This document shows, piece after piece, positions 9,576 to 18,839 of a stretch of 64,000 nt of DNA. Position numbers and translations under genes: made by a program. The notes below the pieces were generated by a model. It was not told where the DNA came from and did no database searches. It worked only from the letters and a program-made list of their open reading frames with translations. Source of the DNA: Candidatus Manganitrophus sp. (GTDB lineage: Bacteria; Nitrospirota; Nitrospiria; SBBL01; Manganitrophaceae); the NCBI GenBank assembly GCA_028865235.1, contig CP114561.1, positions 2,004,001 to 2,068,000 on the forward strand, written 5' to 3'. The stretch's first letter is position 1. Every line of letters starts with the position of its first letter.

Positions 9576-10208
9576 ATGAAGTTTACCCAGCCATCAGACG
9601 ACATCCTCATTGTCAAAGTGGAAGGCAATGCGTTCGCTTTTTTATTTCTCGTCTGCTTCATCGTCCTCGGCTCGATGGCCGCCCTGCAATACGCTCGGAC
9701 CGGCTCGATGCATAGCGAGCGTTTTCAAGGTTCGGTCGGGGGGGCGGCGATGGGGTTGCTCGGTTTTCTCTTTATGTTCGAGCGGAGCGTTTTTGTTTTT
9801 GATGGCGTCCAACGGCAGGTTCGCTGGCATCGGCGGCGCGCGCTCAGAAAGCGCGCCGGGGTGATCCCCTTCGGCATGATTCAATCGGTCGCCATGCAGA
9901 GTCCCCTCGGAGACGAAGGGGTGCCGAGCCGGAGGATTGTACTGGTCCTGCAGGAGGAGGAAATTCCGATCTCGATAGGCTATTTCCCCGATCACGGCGA
10001 TTCGTGCCTGATGTTCGGCGAGCGGATTCGGCAGTTGATTGGACTGTCCGAGAAGGATCGAGATCCCTTCATGGCGAGCGTTCGAGCGGCGATCGAGTCC
10101 GGTAGAATCACGGAAGCGGTGCGCCTGTTGCGGGAGGAAAAACAGATGAGTCTGGAAGAGGCAAAGCAGCGGGTCGATGCGATGCGTCGTGATGCCGCCG
10201 CCGAATAA
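9576..10208 (+). CDS. membrane protein with PH-like domain and L7/L12-like tail, unknown function
   Basis: About 210 residues. Two hydrophobic segments (about residues 18-38 and 52-72) are followed by a beta-rich stretch like a bacterial PH domain (VFVFDGVQRQVRWHRR), and the C-terminus SGRITEAVRLLREEKQMSLEEAKQRVDAM resembles the ribosomal L7/L12 C-terminal helix motif seen at the end of several uncharacterised proteins. I place the start at ATG 9576; a longer version from 9516 would add residues with no family look. Function unknown. Confidence 0.65.
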   Translation: MKFTQPSDDILIVKVEGNAFAFLFLVCFIVLGSMAALQYARTGSMHSERFQGSVGGAAMGLLGFLFMFERSVFVFDGVQRQVRWHRRRALRKRAGVIPFGMIQSVAMQSPLGDEGVPSRRIVLVLQEEEIPISIGYFPDHGDSCLMFGERIRQLIGLSEKDRDPFMASVRAAIESGRITEAVRLLREEKQMSLEEAKQRVDAMRRDAAAE

Positions 10209-10384
10209 ATAGATCTGTCCCCTTTTCTTTTTTATTTCGGTTGCCTGAGCTGTCCTAGGAACAGTATGATGGAAACACCGCATCGGTCGAGTGGATCGAA
10301 AGGGTTAACAATGCGCTCGAATGAATATCCTGATCAACATAAGTCCCCTAACAAGGCGCCAACCCTAAAATAAGGAGAACCGCC

Positions 10385-10687
10385 ATGGCCAAAGTCGCGC
10401 TGTTGGTTCGACTGGAAGCAAAACCCGGAAAAGAAAAAGAAGTGGAAGATTTCCTTCGCGGAGGCTTGTCGATCGTCCAAGAAGAGCCGGCCACCACTGC
10501 ATGGTTTGCCATCCGATTGGGGCCGTCGACATTCGGCATTTTCGACGCCTTCCCGGATGAGGCGGGCCGGCAGGCGCACCTCTCGGGCCGCGTCGCCGCG
10601 GCGCTGATGGCCAAGGCTCCCGAGCTTTTGGCGAAGCCCCCCGACATCCAGAAGGTCGATGTCCTTGCGGCCAAGCTTCCGGGATAA
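10385..10687 (+). CDS. antibiotic biosynthesis monooxygenase (ABM)-fold protein
   Basis: A 100-residue single-domain dimeric alpha/beta-barrel-type protein: VALLVRLEAKPGKEKEVEDFL at the start and FGIFDAFPDEAGRQAHLSGRVAAAL in the second half are the ABM pattern. The family includes cofactor-free quinol monooxygenases, but the substrate here is unknown. AAGGAGAA precedes the ATG. Confidence 0.85.
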   Translation: MAKVALLVRLEAKPGKEKEVEDFLRGGLSIVQEEPATTAWFAIRLGPSTFGIFDAFPDEAGRQAHLSGRVAAALMAKAPELLAKPPDIQKVDVLAAKLPG

Positions 10688-10762
10688 ACCGGGAGCATCA
10701 AACGAAAAGTCGGTCGATTTATAGAGACGAACACTCTGAAGCACAGGGAGGAGGAAAATCCG

Positions 10763-11386
10763 ATGAAAGTGACCAGCCGCTCCATTCAGAACAACAAACG
10801 TATTCCCGAAGCGAACGCCGCGGGCGTTCCCGGACCGAGCGGTCCCGTTCCGGGACAGAACAAGAGCCCGCATATCTCTTGGTCCGACTTTCCGGCAAAT
10901 ACCAAGTCATTCGCAATCATCGTCCACGACCCCGACGTGCCGTCGAAGCCCGACGACGTCAACAAATCGGATCGAACCGTTCCGTACAACCTGCCGCGCG
11001 TCGATTTCTATCACTGGGTCCTCGTCGACATCCCGGCGAACATGACCACGCTGGCCGAAGGGCAAGACTCCGACGGCTTCACCCCCAAAGGAAAGAAGCC
11101 GGGGAAGGTCGCCTACGGCGTGCGCGGGATCAACAACTACAAGGAATGGTTCGGCAATGACCCTCAGATGGGGGGTGACTATGGCGGCTACGACGGGCCG
11201 TGGCCTCCCTTCAACGATGAGCGGCTCCACCACTACCACTTCACCGTCTATGCGCTCGATGTCCCGTCGCTCAAGATGCCGGAGCGGTTCAACGGGCCCG
11301 ACGCGCTCAAGGCGATGCAGGGACATATCCTCGATAAAGCGACGCTGATCGGAACTTACGCCCTGAACCCGAACCCGCGGGATTAG
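10763..11386 (+). CDS. YbhB/YbcL family PEBP (Raf-kinase-inhibitor-like) protein
   Basis: A 207-residue phosphatidylethanolamine-binding-protein fold. NKSPHISWSDFP, then AIIVHDPDVP, DFYHWVLVDIP and the C-terminal YHFTVYALDV are the family's ligand-pocket sequences. The cellular role of bacterial PEBPs is not established. GGAGGA lies upstream of ATG 10763. It follows the ABM gene by 75 bp and may share its transcript. Confidence 0.9.
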   Translation: MKVTSRSIQNNKRIPEANAAGVPGPSGPVPGQNKSPHISWSDFPANTKSFAIIVHDPDVPSKPDDVNKSDRTVPYNLPRVDFYHWVLVDIPANMTTLAEGQDSDGFTPKGKKPGKVAYGVRGINNYKEWFGNDPQMGGDYGGYDGPWPPFNDERLHHYHFTVYALDVPSLKMPERFNGPDALKAMQGHILDKATLIGTYALNPNPRD

Positions 11387-11565
11387 ATTCCGAGAAGCCG
11401 TCGGCGTGGGTTCGGAGTCGAGTCGACCGGGCGAGGATGGACGGGATCGGCGAGTTCTCGTTTATTCTCGGCGGACAGAGGGTTGGATTATACAGAACCA
11501 AACGACATTCGATCCGCAGGAGTGTCACCAATCCTGATGAACCTCTTTAGTACGGAGGGGAGAAA

Positions 11566-11930
11566 ATGGCCGTCAAATTAAACAAAAGCGCCTTTGAGCA
11601 TGCGAAAGAACGGATCAACGAAGAGAAAGTCATCTTCGACGAGCGGGATGCGTGGAGCGAACATCAACCCTCTCCCCAGAAAGAGAATGCGTTTATCCGG
11701 CAGCATGGGTACGATGAATATGCGAAATGGCACTTAGGAATCGACGACGCGGAGCGGAGCAGACCAAGGGGAGGTATAAGTTCCCCTATGGGGATTTTGA
11801 AAACATCCACCGCTGCGGAGTCCTTTCTGCGGAAGGCAGAGCAGGACAATATAAATATCATGACATTGAAGATGCCGCAGCCCATCTGCACGGAATGATC
11901 GACGCATTGAAGTCGTCTCGCGCAGCATAA
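11566..11930 (+). CDS. small conserved-looking hypothetical protein (one frameshift near 11750)
   Basis: The N-terminal part (about 62 residues, KLNKSAFEHAKERI to KWHLGIDD) reads in one frame; the C-terminal part (TKGRYKFPYGDFENIHRCG to HLHGMIDALKSS) reads in another and stops at 11930. The halves join with a one-base correction near 11750, giving about 121 residues. No enzymatic motif is visible. A GGAGGGGAGAAA site precedes ATG 11566. Confidence 0.7.
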
Positions 11931-11971
11931 AACGAGACGGCGCCGATAGCAAAAACGTAGAACAGAATAAA

Positions 11972-12613
11972 ATGGCGGACCCCCCTCAGATTCATATCGA
12001 CGTCTGGAGCGACTATGTCTGCCCGTTCTGCTATCTGGAGGTCCCGGTGCTCGACCGGCTTCAAGAAGCGTTCGGGCCGGCGCTGCAGATTGATTGGCGT
12101 GCGTTTGAACTCCGACCCGAGCCGGTCCCGACACTCGATCCGGCCGGAGATTATTTAAAAACGACCTGGGCCCGTTCTGTTTACCCCATGGCGGAAAGGC
12201 GCGGCCTCATCCTTCATCTTCCCCCGGTGCAACCCCGCAGCCGAAAAGCGTTCGAGGCGGCGGCGCATGCGCGTGCCGAAGGGAAATTCGGTCCGATGCA
12301 CCGGGCGATTTTCCGCGCCTTTTTTGAGGAAGGCCGGGACATCGGACAGATGGAAATTCAGCTGGAGATCGCCGCCTCGATCGGGATAAAAGAAGAACCG
12401 CTTCGGCGCGCCCTGGAAACAAGCCGCTACACCGAACCGGTTTTGGAGGACGAGCAGCTTGCGCAGGCGCTCGGGATTTCCTCCGTCCCAACGATGCTTC
12501 TTCTCCGAAAGGACGCGGCCTTGTCCGATGCAACGGCCGTGAGAGGAGCGCTTTCGTATGAGCAGGTTCATGCGGTGGTGGAAAGCTTGCTCGGGGAGAA
12601 GAACCTTTCATGA
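11972..12613 (+). CDS. DsbA-family (FrnE-like) thiol oxidoreductase
   Basis: A 213-residue thioredoxin-fold protein with an inserted helical domain. CPFC sits near residue 16 (VWSDYVCPFCYLE) and the cis-proline loop is SSVPTML near residue 170. There is no signal peptide, so it is probably cytoplasmic like FrnE and 2-hydroxychromene isomerase-like members. Likely a disulfide or polyketide-type oxidoreductase; the substrate is unknown. Confidence 0.88.
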   Translation: MADPPQIHIDVWSDYVCPFCYLEVPVLDRLQEAFGPALQIDWRAFELRPEPVPTLDPAGDYLKTTWARSVYPMAERRGLILHLPPVQPRSRKAFEAAAHARAEGKFGPMHRAIFRAFFEEGRDIGQMEIQLEIAASIGIKEEPLRRALETSRYTEPVLEDEQLAQALGISSVPTMLLLRKDAALSDATAVRGALSYEQVHAVVESLLGEKNLS

Positions 12614-12683
12614 CGGCATCGGAATAATGAACCTTTCCTGATGACTTCTCCGTATCGACTAAAAAAGAAATAAAAGGAGATTC

Positions 12684-13478
12684 ATGGACCTGGGGCTTTA
12701 TGGAAAACGCGTCCTGGTGACCGGATCGACCGCCGGCATTGGATTGGCGGCAGCACGGCTCTTCGCAGCCGAAGGGGCCGCCGTCATCGTCAACGGCCGG
12801 ACCGACGCGCGTGTAACCGATGCGATCCGAACCATCCAAAAGGAGACGCCGAAGGCCGACGCGCGCGGAATCGCCGCCGATCTCGGCACGGCGGCGGGGT
12901 GCAATCGACTGATGGAGCAGGCGCCGGATCTCGATATCTTGGTGAACAACGTCGGGATTTTTGAGCCGAAGCCGTTTGCGGAGATTACCGACGCCGACTG
13001 GCTCCGCTTCTTCGAAACAAATGTCCTGAGCGGCGTGCGCCTGGCGCGCCATTACTTGAACGGCATGCGCGCGCGGAATTGGGGCCGCATCGTGTTTGTG
13101 TCGAGTGAATCGGCCGTCCAGATTCCCGCCGAAATGATCCACTATGGGATGACGAAGACGGCGCAGCTCGCCGTGGCGCGCGGGATCGCCGAGACAACGG
13201 CCGGGACCGGTGTGACCGTCAACAGCGTCCTCCCCGGTCCGACCGCTTCCGAAGGGGTCGAGACGTTCGTCAAGCAGATGGCCGCATCGCGCGGGGTCGA
13301 TTTTCAGACGATGGAGAGGGAGTTCTTCGAGACGGCGCGCCCCTCTTCACTGCTCAGGCGTTTTGCCGCTCCGGAGGAGGTGGCCGCGATGATCGTTTAT
13401 CTCTGCAGCGTCCCGGCCTCCGCCACCAACGGCGCCGCGCTTCGGGTCGATGGCGGCGTGGTGCGGTCAATCATCTAA
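12684..13478 (+). CDS. SDR-family oxidoreductase
   Basis: A 264-residue short-chain dehydrogenase with TGSTAGIG (about residue 13), NNVGIF (about 89), Ser in FVSSESA (about 139) and the active-site pair in HYGMTKTA (about 153-157), ending NGAALRVDGGVV. AAAGGAG precedes the ATG. It differs clearly from the SDR at 4572-5369, so it is not a recent duplicate. Confidence 0.88.
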   Translation: MDLGLYGKRVLVTGSTAGIGLAAARLFAAEGAAVIVNGRTDARVTDAIRTIQKETPKADARGIAADLGTAAGCNRLMEQAPDLDILVNNVGIFEPKPFAEITDADWLRFFETNVLSGVRLARHYLNGMRARNWGRIVFVSSESAVQIPAEMIHYGMTKTAQLAVARGIAETTAGTGVTVNSVLPGPTASEGVETFVKQMAASRGVDFQTMEREFFETARPSSLLRRFAAPEEVAAMIVYLCSVPASATNGAALRVDGGVVRSII

Positions 13479-13555
13479 AAAAAGGACTCCGGCGTTGCCC
13501 TGTAAATACAGGAGGAATCTCAACACTAAACTGAATAAAGGAGGATTTCCAATTC

Positions 13556-13987
13556 ATGGAAACACGACCCCCGGTTCCCCCCTTTACCCTGGAGACAGCC
13601 AAGAAAAAAGTTCAGGCGGCCGAAGATGCCTGGAACAGCCGCGATCCGGAGCGGGTCGCCGGTGCTTACACCGAAGACTCACAGTGGCGGAATCGCGCGG
13701 AGTTCTTCAGCGGCCGAGAGAAGATCAAAGAATTTCTCAAACGGAAATGGACGAAAGAGCTCGATTATCGTTTGAGGAAAGAACTTTGGAGTTTTACCGA
13801 AAATCGGATTTCAGTTCGTTTTGAGTATGAATGGCATGACGATGCCGGATTCTGGTATCGCTCTCATGGAAATGAACAGTGGGAATTCGCCGAGAACGGC
13901 CTCATGAGAAGACGCGAAGCGAGCATCAACGATGTTCCGATCAAAGAGTCCGACCGCAAATTCCGGTGGGAGCGCACGCCCCAGTAA
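13556..13987 (+). CDS. DUF1348 / SnoaL-like NTF2-fold protein
   Basis: A 143-residue NTF2-like protein. [27 protein letters not shown] and [17 protein letters not shown] are characteristic of DUF1348, and the C-terminus [11 protein letters not shown] also fits. The family binds small molecules, but its role is unassigned. A GGAGGA site precedes ATG 13556. Confidence 0.88.
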   Translation: METRPPVPPFTLETAKKKVQAAEDAWNSRDPERVAGAYTEDSQWRNRAEFFSGREKIKEFLKRKWTKELDYRLRKELWSFTENRISVRFEYEWHDDAGFWYRSHGNEQWEFAENGLMRRREASINDVPIKESDRKFRWERTPQ

Positions 13988-14146
13988 TTGTTTGAAAGGC
14001 GTCCTCTGCAAAAATCCCTGCATCATTGCTATTTATCATGAATTAAGGTATAGAGAAAAAGTCAGTGGTGATATACTATCTTGTGAATAAAAACATAAGC
14101 TCGCCGATGACGGCGAGCGTTAAAACACACTCCATCGGATCGCGTT

Positions 14147-15202
14147 TTGAACAGCAGAGTCATACACATCGATATCGCCAAGGGAATCGGTATTCTCCTG
14201 GTCGTCTTAGGACACAACTGGATCGTGACTCAGGATGGGGCAAAGGGAGAGCTCTACGAAATGATCTCTTCTTTTCATATGCCCCTCTTCTTTTTTTTGT
14301 CAGGCATTTTTTTTAAGCAAGACCAAAAACTCCTCCCTGCGATGTTAAAAGGGATGGACGCGCTTCTTAAACCGTATTTCGTCACATTGGCGATGCTCGG
14401 GATCGTCTTGATCATTTTTGAAGGAAAATCCCCTTTAAGATATTTTATCGGTGTCGCCTATGGGACGGGCCCCATGATTCCGTGGGGCCCCCTTTGGTTT
14501 TTACCCCATCTTTTTGCAATCCATATCTTTTCGCATCTGCTTCTGAATTGGACCCAGCTGAAGGAGAGATCGGTTTGGGCGAAAAGCGCCGTCTTGACAA
14601 TCCTGCTCACCGTCGGATATCTCTTGCTGCCTGTATTCTGGCAGATGCCGTTGACCATTCTCGGCAAGCAAATCGACCTGCCCGGCCTCCCCTTTAGTGT
14701 CGACATTCTGTTGGTGACCGGCTTTTATTTTCTGCTCGGTTTTTTACTGCGCGAGCGACTCATCGAATTCGAGTTCAATCTGCCGTTATTCTTGCTGGCA
14801 CTTCTGTTCTTTTTTTTAATCCACCTCCGATTCGATTACATCACCGATCTCTTCTTTCGAACCTACGATCATTTGGTGTTTTCAACCGTATCCGCCCTTC
14901 TGGGTATCTATATCGTCCTCTCTTTTTCTAAAATCCTTTCCAGGGGGGCCGGATTCTCCGCACTTTTCTCATACATTGGCGTCAATACTCTGATCATTCT
15001 CATTTTTCATGATTTCCTTCAGGACAAAATTTTTACAACACTCAGAGCTCTCCCCGGTCCTGAGATTTTATACGGCATCGTCGCCTTCCTTTTAGGTGTG
15101 GCGCTGCCGCTGGCGATCGCTGAAATCATACGAAGCAACACCCTGCTGCAGCGATGTTATCTCCCGATTAAATCGAGCAAGCAAGTCGAGCAGACGCAGT
15201 AA
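14147..15202 (+). CDS. membrane acyltransferase family 3 protein (OafA/fucose 4-O-acetylase-like)
   Basis: A 351-residue polytopic protein with about ten membrane helices. The N-terminal HIDIAKGIGILLVVLGHN and SSFHMPLFFFLSGIFFK are the hallmark of acyltransferase_3 proteins, which O-acetylate surface polysaccharides at the inner membrane. It starts at TTG 14147 with a weak site. Its lower GC than the neighbours suggests possible acquisition. Confidence 0.85.
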   Translation: MNSRVIHIDIAKGIGILLVVLGHNWIVTQDGAKGELYEMISSFHMPLFFFLSGIFFKQDQKLLPAMLKGMDALLKPYFVTLAMLGIVLIIFEGKSPLRYFIGVAYGTGPMIPWGPLWFLPHLFAIHIFSHLLLNWTQLKERSVWAKSAVLTILLTVGYLLLPVFWQMPLTILGKQIDLPGLPFSVDILLVTGFYFLLGFLLRERLIEFEFNLPLFLLALLFFFLIHLRFDYITDLFFRTYDHLVFSTVSALLGIYIVLSFSKILSRGAGFSALFSYIGVNTLIILIFHDFLQDKIFTTLRALPGPEILYGIVAFLLGVALPLAIAEIIRSNTLLQRCYLPIKSSKQVEQTQ

Positions 15203-15227
15203 TCTGCGCCGGCGATTCTCTAGGGCA

Positions 15228-15644
15228 ATGATGGAAGTTGTCATACAAGAAGAGCAGACCGGCTGCGGCTTCGCGAATGTGGCGATGTTGGCAAAACGGC
15301 GTTATGCCGAAGTAAAGGCGCTTGCAAACAGCATCGGCATCTTTGCGGCGGATCCCCGGCTTTACTCCGACACGACCTACGTGAGGCGCCTTCTTGCGGA
15401 ATACGGCATCCGGGTCTCTGAGCAAGAAACGCCGTTCGCTTCCTGGGAGAGCCTCCCGGAGAGGGCGCTTCTTTCAATCAAATATCACGTTGAGGACGGG
15501 CAGCCCTTTTGGCACTGGGTGGTCTTTGTCCGGGAAAGCGGAACGCCGGTGGTTCTGGACCCGGCGAAATATCTCTCGAACAACCGAAGAACCGATTTTG
15601 ATGAGATGCAACCGAAGTGGTTCATCGAGGTCTACGACGCATAA
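15228..15644 (+). CDS. peptidase C39-like / papain-fold protein
   Basis: A 138-residue protein. QTGCGFANVAML (Gln, then nucleophile Cys, at about residues 10-13), HWVVF (His) and VVLDPAKY (Asp) match the catalytic order of C39-like cysteine peptidases. It has no transporter domain or signal peptide, so it may be a stand-alone cytoplasmic hydrolase or transferase. The start at ATG 15228 begins 25 bp after the acyltransferase stop. Confidence 0.72.
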   Translation: MMEVVIQEEQTGCGFANVAMLAKRRYAEVKALANSIGIFAADPRLYSDTTYVRRLLAEYGIRVSEQETPFASWESLPERALLSIKYHVEDGQPFWHWVVFVRESGTPVVLDPAKYLSNNRRTDFDEMQPKWFIEVYDA

Positions 15645-15750
15645 CACCCTTCAGGGAGATGGAAGAACAAGCAACGAGGAACTTCCGGCGGGTCGAGGCC
15701 CCGGGCCGCCTGCGCCGGATCGACATTCTTCCGGCCGAACGTTGCAGAGA

Positions 15751-16149
15751 TCAGGGGACTAAAATCAAGCCATAAAGAAGCAGGACCAGAATGATCAGCG
15801 CCATGACGGCGTAAACGCGATCACGCTGACGGACAAACGCGAAGGCCAAAAAGGCCACCCGAGCCACCGGGGTCGCGATCAGCAAGAGGAGTCCCAATTG
15901 AATCAGACCGCGGCTGCGGAAAGAGAGCGCATCGGCCACAACCCCCGAGACGCTCCGCAGATCGTCGGGCTCCCCCTGAAAACCGCGGTAGGGGGGAAGG
16001 GCCGCGCCGTATCGAATCAGGTAAAGCGACCCGCCGATCAGGACGATCATCGCAGCAACCGTCACGCCGAAGCGGAGCAGATTCCCGACGATCTGTTCGA
16101 CTCGATGATCGCTCCAGACCTTTTCCGAAACCGCGATCTTCACCTTCAT
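15751..16149 (-). CDS. DUF1634 membrane protein
   Basis: A 132-residue protein with three membrane helices and the family sequence VGNLLRFGVTVAAMIVLIGGSLYLIRYG near the start. DUF1634 proteins are nearly always encoded beside TauE/SafE-type permeases, as here (14 bp gap), and are probably an accessory subunit. I start at ATG 16149 because AAGGGGGGAA precedes it. Confidence 0.85.
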   Translation of the reverse strand: MKVKIAVSEKVWSDHRVEQIVGNLLRFGVTVAAMIVLIGGSLYLIRYGAALPPYRGFQGEPDDLRSVSGVVADALSFRSRGLIQLGLLLLIATPVARVAFLAFAFVRQRDRVYAVMALIILVLLLYGLILVP

Positions 16150-16163
16150 GAGTGTTCCCCCCT

Positions 16164-17009
16164 TTAGAAGCGGCCGGTCCATCCTTTATAAATCATTTCA
16201 ACCGCCAACATCAGGATCACACCGGTGAAGAGGAGCCGTAAGTGCCGCGGCCGCGCGAAGACCAATTGACGCGCTCCCAACAAGGCGCCCGGGAGAACCC
16301 CCAACATCACCGGCATCGAAAGACCGGGATCGATATAACCCCGGCTGAAATAAATCCCCGCACTGGCCGCGGCGGTCACCCCGATCATAAAATTGCTGGT
16401 GGTCGTGGAGACCTTGAACGGAAGCCGCATCGTCCGATCCATCGCGAGCACTTTCAGCGCGCCCGATCCAATTCCAAGCAATCCGGAAAGAATCCCCGCC
16501 CCGAACATGAGGGCGAATCCGGCGGCAACGTTCTGCGCCTGATACAATGCTGAGCCGATCGGGACCGGATAGCTCCCATTTAACTTGAGGCGAACGGCCA
16601 ACGGGTCTGTATATTGATTTCCGCGGGAGTCTTCCCCTTCCCGCCGCTTTTGAATGGATAGAAAAGCAGAGTAGACCAGAATGACCCCGAAGAGGATCGA
16701 AATGGTCCCGGTCGACAACATCGAGGTGACAAATGCTCCGACCAACGCGCCCAAAGTGGTCGCCACTTCGAGGAACATTCCGATTCGGATATTGCTGAAC
16801 CCTTCTTTGACGTAGGCGGCGGCCGCGCCGGAAGAGGTGGCGATGACGGCAACCAAGGAGGCCCCCGCGGCGTAACGGATATCGATCCCGAAGCCGAGGG
16901 CCAGCATCGGGACAATGACGACCCCGCCTCCCAGCCCGGTCAGCGAGCCTAAAAATCCGGCCAGCATGGAGCCGAGCCAGATCATGAATGTCCATTCGAA
17001 AGTATTCAT
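16164..17009 (-). CDS. TauE/SafE (TSUP) family anion permease
   Basis: A 281-residue protein with about eight membrane helices in two repeats. GSLTGLGGGVVIVPMLALGFGI and GILSGLLGIGSGALKV are the two TSUP glycine-rich repeats. Members move sulfite, sulfoacetate or related anions across the inner membrane. Together with the DUF1634 gene it forms a two-gene operon. The 230 bp upstream contain a TATAAT-like hexamer on the minus strand near 17062 without a good -35. Confidence 0.9.
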   Translation of the reverse strand: MNTFEWTFMIWLGSMLAGFLGSLTGLGGGVVIVPMLALGFGIDIRYAAGASLVAVIATSSGAAAAYVKEGFSNIRIGMFLEVATTLGALVGAFVTSMLSTGTISILFGVILVYSAFLSIQKRREGEDSRGNQYTDPLAVRLKLNGSYPVPIGSALYQAQNVAAGFALMFGAGILSGLLGIGSGALKVLAMDRTMRLPFKVSTTTSNFMIGVTAAASAGIYFSRGYIDPGLSMPVMLGVLPGALLGARQLVFARPRHLRLLFTGVILMLAVEMIYKGWTGRF

Positions 17010-17238
17010 TGCCGAAGAGAGATCATGATGTCGCGTTCCATATACCTTCCTCTCTAAATGAAATTATACTCCATCTTCTATCGGCCACATTATTTTTCTA
17101 TCCGAATGGGGGTTGAAAATGACGATTTCGTTTCGAAGCGGTTAGAAATCCGACGATGCAACCCTCTCCTCATTTGCAATTTACCACTCCCTGAATTAAG
17201 ATAACCCCATCAAGAAAAACATGAAAAAAGAAAAAGAG

Positions 17239-17304
17239 GGACAGACACTATTTATCAACTGAGAGATTCCATGAACCCAATAAATAGTGTCTGTCCTTTT
17301 TTTT
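17239..17304. repeat. long perfect inverted repeat with T-tract (RAYT/REP-like or terminator)
   Basis: GGACAGACACTATTTA (17239-17254) and its exact complement TAAATAGTGTCTGTCC (17281-17296) flank a 26-base loop and are followed by eight T. Palindromes of the type (A)AATAG...CTGTCC are common around REP-associated Y1 transposases; no transposase is present here. It can also act as a terminator. A degenerate half-site, AAATAGATCTGTCCCC, lies near 10206. Confidence 0.7.
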
Positions 17305-17305
17305 G

Positions 17306-17336
17306 AAGCAGATGCTTCGCTGCGCTCAGCATGACA
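17306..17336. repeat. short interspersed repeat-like sequence
   Basis: The stretch AGCAGATGCTTCGCTGCGCT followed by CAGCATGAC has the look of the short 'ATGCTTCGCTGCGCTCAGCATGAC' palindromic intergenic repeats found in many bacterial genomes: GATGCT and AGCATG are near-complementary around a TTCGCTGCGCTC core. Only one copy is seen here. Confidence 0.35.
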
Positions 17337-17456
17337 GGCAAAGGACTCAGATTGTCAATTGATAGATAAAGCGACAACCGGTTCCGTTAGGCTCTCTTGG
17401 GTTGGTTCAACATCATAGCTGATTTTGTCTCTTAATCTAAATGGAGGAGGATAGCC

Positions 17457-18407
17457 ATGGCCAATAAAAAGATCATCGCAGTCGTCGGCGCCACCGGCGC
17501 ACAAGGGGGCGGCTTGGTCCGCGCGATCTTGAATGATAAAGAGAACGGCTTTGCAGTGCGGGCGCTAACCCGAAACGTCAACTCCGATAAAGCGAAAGCG
17601 CTGGCGCAACAGGGGATCGAGGTCGTCGCGGCCGATATCGACGATGTGGAAAGCGTCAAGAAAGCGTTCGACGGCGCCTACGGCGCATTCTGCCTCACCA
17701 ATTTCTGGGAACACTTTTCGGCCGAGAAAGAGGTCGCCCAAGCCAAGAACATGGCCAAGGCGGCGAAGCAGGCCGGCGTTCAACATGTGATCTGGTCGAC
17801 CCTTGAAGACACCCGCAAATGGGTCCCGCTTTCGGACAACCGGATGCCGACCCTCCACGGCAAATACAAAGTGCCCCATTTCGACGGCAAAGGAGAAGCC
17901 GATCCGCTCTTCGGACAGGCCGGCGCGCCGACGACCCTTCTGCTAACGTCGTTTTACTGGGACAACATGATCTACTTCGGGATGGGACCCAAGAAGGGGC
18001 CGGACGGGAAACTGGCGATCACCATGCCGATGGGGGATAAGAAGCTCCCGGGGATCGCCGCCGAAGATATCGGCAAGTGCGCCCTCGGCATCTTCAAGAA
18101 AGGCCGGGAGTACATCGGCAAAACGGTCGGCATCGCCGGCGAGCATTTGACCGGCGCCCAAATGGCCGCCGCCCTCACCAAAGCGCTCGGCCGGGAAGTC
18201 CGCTACAACGACGTGCCGCCCGAAGTTTATCGCAACTTCGGCTTCCCCGGCGCCGACGATCTCGGCAACATGTTCCAGTTCAAGCGCGATTTCAACGACG
18301 ACTTCTGCGCCGCGCGCAACCTCGCCGTTTCCCGCGCCCTCAACCCCGAGCTTCAGACGTTTGACCAGTGGCTCGCACAAGCGAAGAACCGCATCCCGCT
18401 GGAGTAA
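17457..18407 (+). CDS. NmrA/HSCARG-family NAD(P)-binding protein
   Basis: A 316-residue Rossmann protein. VGATGAQGGGLVRAIL is the NmrA nucleotide loop; TNFWEHFSAEKEVAQAKNMA and VIWSTLEDTRKW are conserved in NmrA/HSCARG relatives. The catalytic Tyr-Lys pair of true SDRs is replaced as in NmrA, so it may be a redox sensor or atypical reductase. GGAGGA precedes ATG 17457. Confidence 0.9.
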   Translation: MANKKIIAVVGATGAQGGGLVRAILNDKENGFAVRALTRNVNSDKAKALAQQGIEVVAADIDDVESVKKAFDGAYGAFCLTNFWEHFSAEKEVAQAKNMAKAAKQAGVQHVIWSTLEDTRKWVPLSDNRMPTLHGKYKVPHFDGKGEADPLFGQAGAPTTLLLTSFYWDNMIYFGMGPKKGPDGKLAITMPMGDKKLPGIAAEDIGKCALGIFKKGREYIGKTVGIAGEHLTGAQMAAALTKALGREVRYNDVPPEVYRNFGFPGADDLGNMFQFKRDFNDDFCAARNLAVSRALNPELQTFDQWLAQAKNRIPLE

Positions 18408-18409
18408 CA

Positions 18410-18598
18410 ATGCCTGCGATCACCGATTCCAATATTCCGGCAAGCGCCGAGGGGGAGGAGAATACGGAGAAAGAGTTTATGACCGCGATCCGAACCGGGA
18501 GAGACCGAGACACCGGCCGTCCCATCCTCCCGCCGATTAAAAATATCCCGCCGCAGGTTCACGCAACCGCTCCTGCGGTCACACCGGCTCCGTCTTAA
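18410..18598 (+). pseudogene. possible c-type cytochrome C-terminal remnant (62 codons)
   Basis: This short frame begins 2 bp after the NmrA stop. Its middle, EKEFMTAIRTGRDRDTGRPILPPI, resembles the C-terminal region of multihaem or dihaem cytochrome c subunits, where FI..IRTG....GRPILPPMPW is common, but there is no CxxCH. It could also be a real small protein. I rate both readings as weak. Confidence 0.3.
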
Positions 18599-18599
18599 A

Positions 18600-18673
18600 G
18601 GACGAAGCCACCTGTGGCTTTGTCCCGGATCCTATCCGCACAAGCCGGCCGCCCGCTTTACGGGCGGCCGGTC
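18600..18673. terminator. two hairpins downstream of the NmrA gene
   Basis: GGACGAAGCCAC pairs with GTGGCTTTGTCC at 18600-18625, and CCGGCCGCCCG pairs with CGGGCGGCCGG at about 18646-18672. Neither is followed by a clear T-run, so they may stop or stabilise transcripts. Confidence 0.45.
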
Positions 18674-18839
18674 CTCGTTGAAATGCCGCACCGATCCTGA
18701 TTGATCAAAATGGGAGAGGATTGTCCATCCTTCTCTCATCCCTCTCCGTTGCAGTCACCCTCCCCACTCGGATAAGCTAATCTAAACCACTTCCGGCCGC
18801 AGGAAAGCAGGCTCATCCTTACAAGAGGAAGGTTTTTAC

